A DNA stretch of 64,000 nt. Source: Gemmatimonadota bacterium (GTDB taxonomy: Bacteria; Gemmatimonadota; Gemmatimonadetes; Gemmatimonadales; GWC2-71-9). Where the stretch lies: positions 97,463 through 161,462 of the forward strand of contig VGVQ01000008.1 of assembly GCA_016874005.1 (NCBI GenBank). Direction: 5' to 3'. This document shows positions 25,919-34,521 of this stretch, piece by piece (positions within the stretch are counted from its first letter, which is position 1; every line of letters starts with the position of its first letter). Under the pieces are notes generated by a model. That model did not search any database and was not told where the DNA came from. It saw only the letters and a list, made by a program, of their open reading frames with translations. The translations under genes and the position numbers were made by a program.

Positions 25919-27240
25919 GCGACGAGCTGAAGCGGACCCTCACCGCGAAGGACGTGGCGGTCGTTACCGTGGGCACGATCATCGGGTCGGGAATATTCCT
26001 CACCCCGGGGAACGTGCTGGCGGCGTCGGGTGGCGCCGTCGGGGTGGCGATCGGGGTCTGGGTGGTCGGCGGGATCCTCACCATGCTCGGCGCCCTGACC
26101 TACGCCGAGTTGGGGTGTATGCGGACCGGCGCCGGGGGACTGTACGCCTACATCCGGGATGCCTTCGGACCCCTGGCGGCCTTTGCCTACGGCTGGACCC
26201 TGTTCGTGGTGCTTGCCACCGGGAGCGTCGCGGCGCTCGCGGTCGCCACTGGCGACAACATGGTCGCGCTGATCCCCGGCCTTTCCCCCAGCGGGAAGAA
26301 GGTGGTGGCTCTGGTGATGATCGCGGTCCTGGCGGCGGTCAACGTCATCGGGACGAAGCGGAGCACCGCGGTGCTCGGGCTGGCCACCATCTTGAAGGTG
26401 AGCGCGCTGCTGTTTCTGATCGTCGCCCTGCCGCTCGCCGGCACCGGTTGGTCGACCGTGACCGCCGCCTGGCCCGAGAGTTGGAGCGGCCCGATCTTCC
26501 TCGGAGGGTTGGCGGCGTTGATCAGCACGTTGTGGGCGTACGAGGGGTGGCAGTACGCCACCTTCGTCGGCGGCGAGGTGAAGAACCCGCAGCGGGACTT
26601 TCCGCTGGGCCTGATGGTCGGCACCCTGCTGTGCATCACCATCTACGTCCTCGCCAACGTGGGCTATGTGGCGGGGCTCGGACCGGAACGGCTCGCCAGC
26701 TCGACGACGGTGGCGTCGGATGCGGTGGGGGCGGCATTCGGCCCGGCCACCGCGAAGCTGATCGCCGCGGCGGTCCTGGTTTCCATCGTCAGCGGCGCCC
26801 ATGGCATCATGCTGACCTCCTCCAGAGTGTTTCACGCGATGGCCCGGGACCGGGTGTTCTTCCAGGCGCTCGGCGCCGTCCACCCCCGGTTTGGCACCCC
26901 GGCCAACTCGATCGTCGCCATCGCCGCATGGAGCGCGGTGCTGGCGTTGTCGGGCCAGTTCACCGTGTTGTTGACGTACGTGGTGTTCGTCGGGTGGGTG
27001 TTCTATGGGCTTGGCGGGCTCTGCGTGATTGCGTTTCGGCGGCGTGACCCGACGGCGGCCCGTCCGTTCAAGGTGCCCCTCTACCCCATCACCCCGATCC
27101 TCTTCGTGGCGTCCGCGGCGGTCATCGTGATCAACACCGTGATCCAGGATCCGCTCAAGGGCGTGATCGGCCTCGGTGGCGCGGCGCTCGGGGTGCCGAT
27201 CTTCTTCCTCTGGCGGCGGGGGGCCGAGGCCCGGGGTTAG
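25915..27240 (+). CDS. APC-family amino acid permease (second of two)
   Basis: A 441-residue paralogue of the preceding permease, aligned over its full length (TVGTIIGSGIFLTPGNVLAASGG in TM1, TLWAYEGWQYATFVGGEVKNPQRDFP in TM6, ARPFKVPLYPITPILFV near the end). The pair looks like a tandem duplication followed by divergence, so they may have different amino acid specificities or act together. The ATG overlaps the previous stop as ATGA. This is the last gene of the operon; the 254-bp gap downstream has a GC-rich stem-loop around 27380-27405 but no clear T-tract. Confidence 0.88.
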   Translation: MSDELKRTLTAKDVAVVTVGTIIGSGIFLTPGNVLAASGGAVGVAIGVWVVGGILTMLGALTYAELGCMRTGAGGLYAYIRDAFGPLAAFAYGWTLFVVLATGSVAALAVATGDNMVALIPGLSPSGKKVVALVMIAVLAAVNVIGTKRSTAVLGLATILKVSALLFLIVALPLAGTGWSTVTAAWPESWSGPIFLGGLAALISTLWAYEGWQYATFVGGEVKNPQRDFPLGLMVGTLLCITIYVLANVGYVAGLGPERLASSTTVASDAVGAAFGPATAKLIAAAVLVSIVSGAHGIMLTSSRVFHAMARDRVFFQALGAVHPRFGTPANSIVAIAAWSAVLALSGQFTVLLTYVVFVGWVFYGLGGLCVIAFRRRDPTAARPFKVPLYPITPILFVASAAVIVINTVIQDPLKGVIGLGGAALGVPIFFLWRRGAEARG

Positions 27241-27453
27241 CGCGCCCGCCGCTGGCCCCCAGCCGCCCCGAGCACTCGGGCTCCCCTTGAACCGAGCCGC
27301 CTAACGCCGGCCCTCGGCCCCCGTCGTCAGCCGGACCCACCCCGCGCCGTTGATCCCGATCCGGTAGACCTCGGCGACGCCCCTCGCCGAAGGGGTGAGG
27401 GCGGGCTCGATTCTAACCTGTTACCCCGTACCGCCATCGGTCGAGAGCAAGTA

Positions 27454-27487
27454 CCTACTTGTAGGCGAGCGCCAGGCCGGCTAAGAT
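27454..27487 (+). promoter_or_regulatory. Efflux operon promoter with overlapping inverted repeat
   Basis: A TTGTAG -35 at 27459-27464 and a TAAGAT -10 at 27482-27487 have a 17-bp spacer. The inverted repeat CCTAC-TT-GTAGG at 27454-27465 covers the -35. This layout fits autorepression by the adjacent TetR protein. The -10 ends seven bases before the ATG at 27495, so the mRNA is predicted to be leaderless or nearly so. Confidence 0.6.
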
Positions 27488-27494
27488 CGGCCCC

Positions 27495-28076
27495 ATGGAA
27501 TTGCGCGATCGAATTCTCGAGGCAGCAGCCCAGGTCTACGCCGAAACGGGGTTTCGGGGCGCGACCACTCGCCGGATCGCCGACCGGGCCGGGGTCAACG
27601 AAATCACCCTGTTTCGCCAGTTCGGCTCGAAAACGAGACTCCTCCACGAAGCGGTGCACTGCGCCGGCCTCAGCTCGAATCTTTGCGCCCTGCCCAACCG
27701 TCCCATCGATCCACGAACCGAGCTCCTGGAATGGGCCTCGGCCAATCACGCCGAGATGTTCGCCCGGCGCTCGCTGATCCGCAAAGCGATGGCCGAGATC
27801 GAAGAACAACCGAACATGCTGCCTCCCGACAAGAGCCCGACGATGTGCGCCGCGCGAGAGCTGGAGCAGTATCTGGGTGCGCTCAAGCGGCTCGGCCGAA
27901 TCGACCCGGCGGTGGATCTGGACGCGGCGACCGCCGTGTTGATGGGGACCTTGTTCACCGACGCGATGACCAGGGATATCCTGGCGGCGCTATACACCCA
28001 TTCACCCGAACAGGCCATCGAGCATTACGTCGACCTGTTCGCTCGTGCCATCGGCCTGAAGGAGCCGACACCGTGA
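27495..28076 (+). CDS. TetR-family transcriptional regulator
   Basis: A 193-residue regulator. The N-terminal helix-turn-helix (residues about 4-50) reads LRDRILEAAAQVYAETGFRGATTRRIADRAGVNEITLFRQFGSK, a standard TetR DNA-binding domain; the rest is the ligand-binding and dimer region. It is the first gene of an operon with TolC, adaptor and RND permease genes; its stop overlaps the tolC start (GTGA). It is predicted to repress this efflux operon and release it on binding a toxic ligand, through the inverted repeat over the -35. Confidence 0.92.
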   Translation: MELRDRILEAAAQVYAETGFRGATTRRIADRAGVNEITLFRQFGSKTRLLHEAVHCAGLSSNLCALPNRPIDPRTELLEWASANHAEMFARRSLIRKAMAEIEEQPNMLPPDKSPTMCAARELEQYLGALKRLGRIDPAVDLDAATAVLMGTLFTDAMTRDILAALYTHSPEQAIEHYVDLFARAIGLKEPTP

Positions 28077-29641
28077 GACGATTCCATCTGGTGTGGTTGA
28101 CCGGGATCGCGGTTGGAATCGGGCCCGCCCGACTGCCCGCCCAAGCGCGGACCTTGACCCTCGAGGAGGCGCTGTCGCTGGCGCGACCGGCGAGCGAAGC
28201 GATCGGCTTGGCTCGGCTCGGAATCGAGAAGGCCCGAGGTCAGCAGCTCCAAGCCAAGAGCGAGTTGTTCCCTCAGATCGGCGGGTCGTTCTCCTACACC
28301 CGCCAGCTGAAGTCGCAATTCGACAATCTCTTCCGGACCCCGGCGCGTGACACCACCGCGCCACCGCCGACGACGCGGTGCGACCCGTTCCTCCCCGACC
28401 CGACCAAGCCGCTCGCCGAGCGCCTCGACGCCCTGGAGCGCTCGGTGGCATGCACCTCGGTGCTCAATCCCTTCGCCGGATTCAGTCGACTGCCGTTCGG
28501 CCGGAAGAACACCTACACCCTCGGCCTCACCGGAAGCCAGGTTCTCTTCGACGGCGGCAGGATCTTCGGCCAGATGAAGGCGGCGGACGCCGGGCGGCGG
28601 ACCGCGGAAATCGGCTTGTCCAGCTCCGAGGCGCAGTTGGTTCTCGACGTAGTCCAGTCGTATTACGACGCGGCTCTTTCAGACCGGCTGGTCGGCATCG
28701 CGGAAGCAACCCTCGCCCAGACCGACACCACCCTGACCCAGACCCGGCTGCGGCGGGAGGTGGGAACCGCCCCCGAGTTCGACGTCCTCCGGGCCACGGT
28801 GGCACGGGACAATCAGCGTCCCCTCGTCATCCAGGCCCGGACCCAGCGCGACCTGGCCCACATCCGGCTCCGCCAGCTCCTCAATCTTCCGGTCGACGAA
28901 GCGCTGACCCTGGCCACCGAGTTGGCCGACACAGCGTTAGGCAGGGTCCCGACCCTGGCCCGGCTCGCCGGCGGCCCCGCCGACACCCTGCCGGAGCGCC
29001 GCGCGGTGGTCCGCCAGGCGGTCGAGGCGGTCCGAGCCCAGGAGGGGCTCAATTCGGTGTCCCGATCGCTTCGGTTGCCAGGCGTGTCGCTGACGTCGCA
29101 ATACAGCCGGTTGGCCTACCCCACCGGGGGGTTACCGGGGTGGAACGAGTTCCTGAACGACTGGCGGGTGTCGCTCGCGGTCCAAGTCCCGATCTTCACC
29201 GGCGGACGAATCAGCGGCGATCGGGTCCAAGCCAAGGCCAGCCTCGCCGAAGCGAAGCTTCGCCAGGCGCAGGCGACCGAAGCGGCCCAACTCGACAACC
29301 GCAACGCCATCGCCCAGCTGGAGGCGGCTGTCGCGAACTGGCAGGCCAGCGAGGGCACGGCCGCTCAGGCGAACCGCGCCTACCAGATCGCCGAGATCCG
29401 CTTCCGCGAGGGTATCTCGACCCAAACGGAACTGCTCGACTCTCGGATCGCGCTGCAGCAGGCCGAAGTCAACCGGGCCCAAGCGGCCCGCGACTTCCAA
29501 ATCGCCCGGGTCAGGGTCGCATTGCTCGCCGACCTTCCCATCAATGGCTTCGGAGGCACCGAGGCCGCGACGACGGCTCGGACGGCCACCCGGGCGCCGC
29601 AACCCGCCACGCCGGCGGCTGGAGGGCAGCAGTTCCCATGA
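28073..29641 (+). CDS. TolC-family outer membrane efflux protein
   Basis: A 522-residue outer-membrane factor. The signal peptide ends near PARLPAQA, followed by the typical LTLEEALSLA start and two repeats of the OEP domain with long Ala/Gln-rich coiled-coil stretches (about residues 170-270 and 385-480) and the QVPIFTGGRI/QVLFDGGRI strand pair. An insertion of about 50 residues near 95-140 containing two Cys (TTRCDPF, SVACTSV) may form a disulfide. The GTG start has AAGGAG eight bases upstream and overlaps the TetR stop. It should form the exit duct for the tripartite pump encoded next. Confidence 0.9.
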   Translation: MRRFHLVWLTGIAVGIGPARLPAQARTLTLEEALSLARPASEAIGLARLGIEKARGQQLQAKSELFPQIGGSFSYTRQLKSQFDNLFRTPARDTTAPPPTTRCDPFLPDPTKPLAERLDALERSVACTSVLNPFAGFSRLPFGRKNTYTLGLTGSQVLFDGGRIFGQMKAADAGRRTAEIGLSSSEAQLVLDVVQSYYDAALSDRLVGIAEATLAQTDTTLTQTRLRREVGTAPEFDVLRATVARDNQRPLVIQARTQRDLAHIRLRQLLNLPVDEALTLATELADTALGRVPTLARLAGGPADTLPERRAVVRQAVEAVRAQEGLNSVSRSLRLPGVSLTSQYSRLAYPTGGLPGWNEFLNDWRVSLAVQVPIFTGGRISGDRVQAKASLAEAKLRQAQATEAAQLDNRNAIAQLEAAVANWQASEGTAAQANRAYQIAEIRFREGISTQTELLDSRIALQQAEVNRAQAARDFQIARVRVALLADLPINGFGGTEAATTARTATRAPQPATPAAGGQQFP

Positions 29642-30750
29642 GGACGACAGTGTGGTTGATCGGGGCGGCGTTCGCGGCCGCCGGATGCAGCCGGTCGAGC
29701 GGACAATCCGCGGTGGCGAACGAGGTACCGACCGCGTTGATCGGGACCGAGAATCTCTTCGTCGCCGAAACCCAGACCCTCCAGAATGGCCCGGTCGTCT
29801 CCGGCAGTCTGACGGCCGAGCGGGAGGCGACCCTTCGGGCCGAGATCGGCGGCATGGTGCAGGCTGTCTCGGTAGAGGCGGGCCAACCAGTGAGCCGAGG
29901 GCAGAGCCTCGGCCGGATCTCGGACGACGCGGTTTCGGACGGTGTCTTGTCGGCGCGTTCAGGGGTACGTACCGCCAACGAAGCGGTGGTCGTGGCCAAA
30001 CGAAACGCCGAGCGGGCCGAGAAACTCTCCGAGGCCGGCGCGCTGGCCGATCGCGAGTTGGAGCAGGCCCGCTGGACGGTCATGACCGCCGAGGCGACCC
30101 TCGCCGACGCCAGCGCCAGGCTCGCCATGGCGGAGAAGCAACTCGGCTACACCGTGATCCGGGCCCCTTTCAACGGCGTGGTGAGCGAGCGGCAGGTCAA
30201 CGCCGGCGACAACGTCTCCGCCGGCAACCCGATGTTCTCGGTCATCGACCCGACCAGCCTCCGACTCGAGGCCCAAGTACCGGTGAGCGCATTGGGACAG
30301 CTCAAGGTCGGCACCGCGGTGCCGTTCACGGTCGACGGCGTCCCTGACCGCGATTTCGAGGGCCGGATCGTTCGGATCAACCCGGCGGTCGACCCGGCCA
30401 CCGGGCAGGTCCGAGTGACGGTGGCCCTCGCCAACAAGGGCGGCCGACTGGTCGCCGGCCTCTTCGCTCAGGGTCGGGTGGCCATCGAATCCCAGTCGGC
30501 GACCGTCGTCCCGGTCGCGGCGATCGATCGGCGCGGTCTCCGCCCCACGGTATCCAAAATCGAGGGGGGCGTGGTGACCCGGGTCGAAGTCTCGGTCGGC
30601 ATCGAGGACCCCGCCGCCGACCGGATCGAGATCGTCGAGGGTATCGCCGTGGGCGACACCGTGATTACCGGAGCGGCTCGCGGGCTCCAGCCCGGAACCA
30701 GGGTCCGGCCGTCGGCAGCCGGCGAACGACCCAAGTCGGCTTCGAACTGA
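29638..30750 (+). CDS. RND efflux periplasmic adaptor (membrane fusion protein), lipoprotein
   Basis: A 370-residue HlyD/AcrA-type adaptor. The signal MRTTVWLIGAAFAAAGC ends in a lipobox, so it is probably anchored to the inner membrane by lipid. The two lipoyl half-motifs (ATLRAEIGGMVQAVSVEAGQPVSRGQSLGRI and LGYTVIRAPFNGVVSERQVNAGDNVSAG) flank a short alpha-helical hairpin, followed by beta-barrel and membrane-proximal domains. The start overlaps the tolC stop (ATGA). It links the RND permease to the outer-membrane duct. Confidence 0.92.
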   Translation: MRTTVWLIGAAFAAAGCSRSSGQSAVANEVPTALIGTENLFVAETQTLQNGPVVSGSLTAEREATLRAEIGGMVQAVSVEAGQPVSRGQSLGRISDDAVSDGVLSARSGVRTANEAVVVAKRNAERAEKLSEAGALADRELEQARWTVMTAEATLADASARLAMAEKQLGYTVIRAPFNGVVSERQVNAGDNVSAGNPMFSVIDPTSLRLEAQVPVSALGQLKVGTAVPFTVDGVPDRDFEGRIVRINPAVDPATGQVRVTVALANKGGRLVAGLFAQGRVAIESQSATVVPVAAIDRRGLRPTVSKIEGGVVTRVEVSVGIEDPAADRIEIVEGIAVGDTVITGAARGLQPGTRVRPSAAGERPKSASN

Positions 30751-30763
30751 AGCGAGGTAGCTG

Positions 30764-33700
30764 GTGCTGATATCCGATTTCGCGATTCGCCGGCCGACCA
30801 TCACCATCGTCGCGATGGCGTCGTTGGTCGTCTTCGGCATCTTCGCCCTGCTGCGTCTGAAGACCGACGAATTCCCCGACGTCAACCCGCCCTTCGTGAC
30901 CGTCGCGCTGATCTACCCCGGCGCCTCTCCCGACGGGGTCGAGCGGGAGATCATCGACCCGATCGAAGAGGCGGTCGCGGGGATCGCCGGCGTCAAGAAG
31001 ACCTTCAGCAACTCCGAGGACGGGTTCGGCCAGCTGTTCGTCGAGTTCCAGTTCGGCAAACCGCTCGCGGAAGCGACCCAGGACATCCGCGATGCCATCT
31101 CCGGCATCCGCGGGGACCTGCCCCAGGAACTCGAGGAGCCGATCATCAAGAAGTTCAGCGACACCGACCGACCGATCGTGTCGCTGGCGCTGTCCTCGAA
31201 CAAACTGACCCCGGGCGAGTTGACCCGGATCGCCGACCCCGGGCTGACCCGCGACCTGCGCTCGCTGGCGGGGGTCGCCGAGGTCACCGTGGCCGGCAAG
31301 CTCGAACGAGAGATCACCGTCGAGCTGAAGCCGCCGGCGCTCCAGGCCACCAACGTGAGCGTGGGCGAGGTCGTGCAGGCGCTGCTCCTCCAGAACCTCG
31401 CGACGCCGGTGGGCCGACTGGCCACGGCCGAAGGGGAGCGCTCGATCCGCCTCCGAGGCCGACTCGAATCGCCGAGTGACTTCGACCAGATCGCGGTGGT
31501 GGAACGCAACGGGCGAATCGTCCGGTTGGGCGAGATTGCCTCGGTCAAGGACGGCGTCGAGGAGCAACGCACCCTGGCCGTATACAATGGCAAGGAAGCC
31601 GTCGGGATCGACATCAAAAAGGCCACCGGCTACAGCACCACCGACGTCGCCGAACGCATCCTGGCCCGAATGGAGGCCGCCAAGGCGCGGCTTCCCGAGG
31701 GAACGACCCTCGACGTGATCAAGAACTCGGGTGACCGGGTCACCCGATCGGTCTGGGAGGTCCAGAAGGCGCTGGTCGAGGGCGCCCTGCTCACGGTCCT
31801 GGTCGTCTTCATCTTCCTGAACTCCTGGCGGTCGACCGTCATTACCGGTCTCGCCCTCCCGGTGTCCGTGCTGGCCTCGTTCATCGCGGTGTGGGCCTTC
31901 GGGTTCACTCTCAACACGATGTCGCTCCTGGGGCTGTCGCTGGCCATCGGGATTCTCATCGACGACGCGATCGTGGTCCGGGAGAACATCGTCCGACACG
32001 TGGAGATGGGAAAAGACCATTTCCGAGCCGCCCACGAGGGCACCGACGAGATCGGACTGGCGGTCACGGCCACGACGTTCTCGATCCTCGCCGTCTTCAT
32101 CCCGGTGGCCTTCCAGGGAGGACTAACCGAGCAGTGGATGAAGCCCTTCGCGCTGACCATCGCCTGCTCGGTGGCGGTGTCTCTCCTCGTGTCGTTCTCG
32201 CTCGATCCGATGCTCTCGGCTTACTGGCCGGATCCGCACCGGGCGGAGCACCAGAAATCGTGGCTGACCCGGCAGCTGGATCGGTTCAATCGCTGGTTCG
32301 GTCGTCAGGCGGAGGGCTACAAGCGGGTGGTCGCCTGGGCGCTCGATCATCGGCTCTCGATGGTGGTCATCACGGTGGGAACGTTCTTCGCGTCATTCAT
32401 CTTGCCCTCGAAGGGATTGATCGCACTGGTCGGCGCGTTGATCGGCATCGCGGTGATGGCGTGGTCGGCCGGGCGGAGCTGGCCGTGGCTGGCCAAGTTC
32501 GCCGGGATGGGACTGGGGCTGGCCCTGGCCTGGGCGCTGGTCCAAGTGGCCCCGGTCTACAAGAAGGTGGGCGTCGGCTTCTTCCCGATCGACGATCGCT
32601 CGGAGTTCTTCGCCAAGATCGAGACGCCACCGGGATCGAGCATCGAGTACACCCGCGCCAAGGTGGCCCAGGTGGAGGCGCTCGCTCGCTCGCTCCCGGA
32701 GATGCTCTATACCTACACCACCTTGGGCGGAACCTCCGGCTCGGTCGACGTCGCCAACATGTATCTCCGGGTCCTACCCAAGGCGGAGCGACCGGGCCGC
32801 TCGGTCGAGGCCATGGCGGCCGAGGTGCGGGCCCAGGTGACTCAGCTCGCCGGCGTGACCACGTCGGTCTACACCACCGACTTCGGCGGCGGTCGCAAGC
32901 AACTGGCGATCAACGTTCAAGGCGAGGACATCGCCGCGATCAATACGGTCGCGGAACAGATCCGGGCCGAGGTCGGCCAGGTACCGAACGTCGTCGATCT
33001 CGGGCTGTCGACCAAAGGGCAGAAGCCGGAGGTCAATGTCGCCCTCAACCGCGGGTTGGCCGGATCGCTCGGCGTCACCGTCGGTCAGGTTGCCCAGTCG
33101 ATTCGGCCCGCTTTCGCGGGGATCGATGCGGGCGATTGGGTCGACCCGAGCGGCGAGACCCGAGACGTTCGGATCCGGCTGGCGCCGGAGTATCGCGAGC
33201 GGCTCTCCGACCTGTCACGGCTTCCACTGGTAGTTAGGGGCCTCAACGGCGCCCCCACCACGATCCCCCTCGGCCAGGTCGCCGAGATCACCTCCAGCTT
33301 CGGTCCGGCGGCCATCAACCATCTCAACCGGGAACCGAACGTCGTGGTGGAGTGGAACGTGGCGGGGCGCTCCACGGGTGAGGTATTCGCCGACGTCGAG
33401 GCCCGGCTCGCCGCCGTCGGGCTGCCGATGGGCCAGCCAGCGCCAGGCGGGGTCCGAATCAGCCAGGGCGGCGACCAAGAGTTCCAGAACGAGAGCTTCG
33501 CGAGCATCTTCTTTTCGCTTGGCGTGGCGATTCTGTTGATGTACCTGATCCTGGTGATGCAATTCGGCTCGTTCGTCGATCCGATCGCCATCATGGCGTC
33601 GCTCCCCTTGTCGCTGATCGGGGTGATGCTCGGCCTGTCATTCGCCAACTACACGATCAACATCATGAGCCTGATCGGGGTGATCCTCCTGGTGGGGATC

Positions 33701-34072
33701 GTGGCCAAGAACGCCATTCTCCTGATCGACTTCGCCAAGTGGGCCCAGGAGCAGCGGGGCCTCGCCATCCGGGATGCCCTGATCGAGGCCGGCGGGATCC
33801 GGCTTCGGCCGATCTTGATGACCACGGTCGCCCTGATCGCCGGGATGACGCCGATTGCCCTCGGGACCGGCGAAGGATCGCAATTCCGCTCGCCGCTCGG
33901 CGTCGCGGTCATCGGCGGCGTGATCACCTCGACGTTTCTCACCTTGCTAGTTATCCCTACTTTCTACGAGATTCTGTTCGAGTGGCGGGAAAAGGCGCTC
34001 GGACGCCACAAGCTGAAGGCCCAGCGATTCGAGCCGACGGCGCCACCGCCACTCGCCGGGGAACCGCGATGA
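30764..34072 (+). CDS. RND efflux transporter permease (AcrB/HAE1 type) with extra hydrophobic insertion
   Basis: A 1102-residue inner-membrane proton-driven exporter. The start motif LISDFAIRRPTITIVAMASLVVFGIFAL and the porter-domain opening VNPPFVTVALIYPGASPDGVEREI are typical, and TM4 has the LSLAIGILIDDAIVVREN signature with the paired Asp residues for proton relay. The protein is about 60 residues longer than usual: between TM7 (about 529) and the second porter half (about 603) lies an additional hydrophobic stretch, SKGLIALVGALIGIAVMAWS through GLGLALAWALVQVAP, likely two extra membrane helices. The GTG start has GAGGT five bases upstream. It forms a tripartite pump with the two preceding products; the substrate is unknown. 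Confidence 0.92.
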   Translation: MLISDFAIRRPTITIVAMASLVVFGIFALLRLKTDEFPDVNPPFVTVALIYPGASPDGVEREIIDPIEEAVAGIAGVKKTFSNSEDGFGQLFVEFQFGKPLAEATQDIRDAISGIRGDLPQELEEPIIKKFSDTDRPIVSLALSSNKLTPGELTRIADPGLTRDLRSLAGVAEVTVAGKLEREITVELKPPALQATNVSVGEVVQALLLQNLATPVGRLATAEGERSIRLRGRLESPSDFDQIAVVERNGRIVRLGEIASVKDGVEEQRTLAVYNGKEAVGIDIKKATGYSTTDVAERILARMEAAKARLPEGTTLDVIKNSGDRVTRSVWEVQKALVEGALLTVLVVFIFLNSWRSTVITGLALPVSVLASFIAVWAFGFTLNTMSLLGLSLAIGILIDDAIVVRENIVRHVEMGKDHFRAAHEGTDEIGLAVTATTFSILAVFIPVAFQGGLTEQWMKPFALTIACSVAVSLLVSFSLDPMLSAYWPDPHRAEHQKSWLTRQLDRFNRWFGRQAEGYKRVVAWALDHRLSMVVITVGTFFASFILPSKGLIALVGALIGIAVMAWSAGRSWPWLAKFAGMGLGLALAWALVQVAPVYKKVGVGFFPIDDRSEFFAKIETPPGSSIEYTRAKVAQVEALARSLPEMLYTYTTLGGTSGSVDVANMYLRVLPKAERPGRSVEAMAAEVRAQVTQLAGVTTSVYTTDFGGGRKQLAINVQGEDIAAINTVAEQIRAEVGQVPNVVDLGLSTKGQKPEVNVALNRGLAGSLGVTVGQVAQSIRPAFAGIDAGDWVDPSGETRDVRIRLAPEYRERLSDLSRLPLVVRGLNGAPTTIPLGQVAEITSSFGPAAINHLNREPNVVVEWNVAGRSTGEVFADVEARLAAVGLPMGQPAPGGVRISQGGDQEFQNESFASIFFSLGVAILLMYLILVMQFGSFVDPIAIMASLPLSLIGVMLGLSFANYTINIMSLIGVILLVGIVAKNAILLIDFAKWAQEQRGLAIRDALIEAGGIRLRPILMTTVALIAGMTPIALGTGEGSQFRSPLGVAVIGGVITSTFLTLLVIPTFYEILFEWREKALGRHKLKAQRFEPTAPPPLAGEPR

Positions 34073-34521
34073 CCACACCACGTCTGAAGGACTTCCCCGA
34101 CCACCACGACGCCGAGTTGGTGCTCAAGGCGTATGAGCTCCGCCGTGACTCGGTCCTGCGCGACGCCCGCAAGGTCATCACGATGGACTGGTGGCCCAAG
34201 TCCCTCGACGACCTCAAGTCCATCGCCAGCTGGGAGCACCCACAAAACGCGGCCTTTCGGCAAGTGACGAGCTACTGGGAGTTGATCTACGGGATGGCCC
34301 GGCACGGCATCGTCCACGCCGAGTACATGGCCGACTCGGCCGGCGGCGAGGCGTTCATCGTGCTCGCGAAGCTCCACCCCTGGTTGGCGCAGTTCCGGTC
34401 GGAGACCGCCGGGCCCCGCTTTCTCCGGAATGCCGAATGGATGGCCACCGAGACCGCCACCGGCCGGGAACTATTCAGCCGACTCCAGGCCCGAGTCGAA
34501 CAGCTCAGGGCGGGGCGCTGA
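34069..34521 (+). CDS. Hypothetical protein in the efflux/ABC operon
   Basis: A 150-residue soluble, mostly helical protein rich in Trp and His (MDWWPKSLDD, ASWEHPQNAAFRQVTSYWELIYGM). There is no signal peptide or membrane segment. Its ATG overlaps the RND stop (ATGA) and its stop overlaps the ABC exporter start by one base (TGATG), so it is translationally coupled on both sides. This placement suggests an accessory function for export, but I recognise no family. Confidence 0.65.
   Translation: MTTPRLKDFPDHHDAELVLKAYELRRDSVLRDARKVITMDWWPKSLDDLKSIASWEHPQNAAFRQVTSYWELIYGMARHGIVHAEYMADSAGGEAFIVLAKLHPWLAQFRSETAGPRFLRNAEWMATETATGRELFSRLQARVEQLRAGR

Noticed and set aside
27376..27410. GC-rich stem CCCCT...AGGGG after the second permease
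   Set aside because: Short stem and no T-tract on either strand; not strong enough to call a terminator.
30665..32035. 456-codon minus-strand frame inside the RND permease
   Set aside because: Highly charged shadow of the permease frame, with no motif; the plus-strand RND gene is unambiguous.
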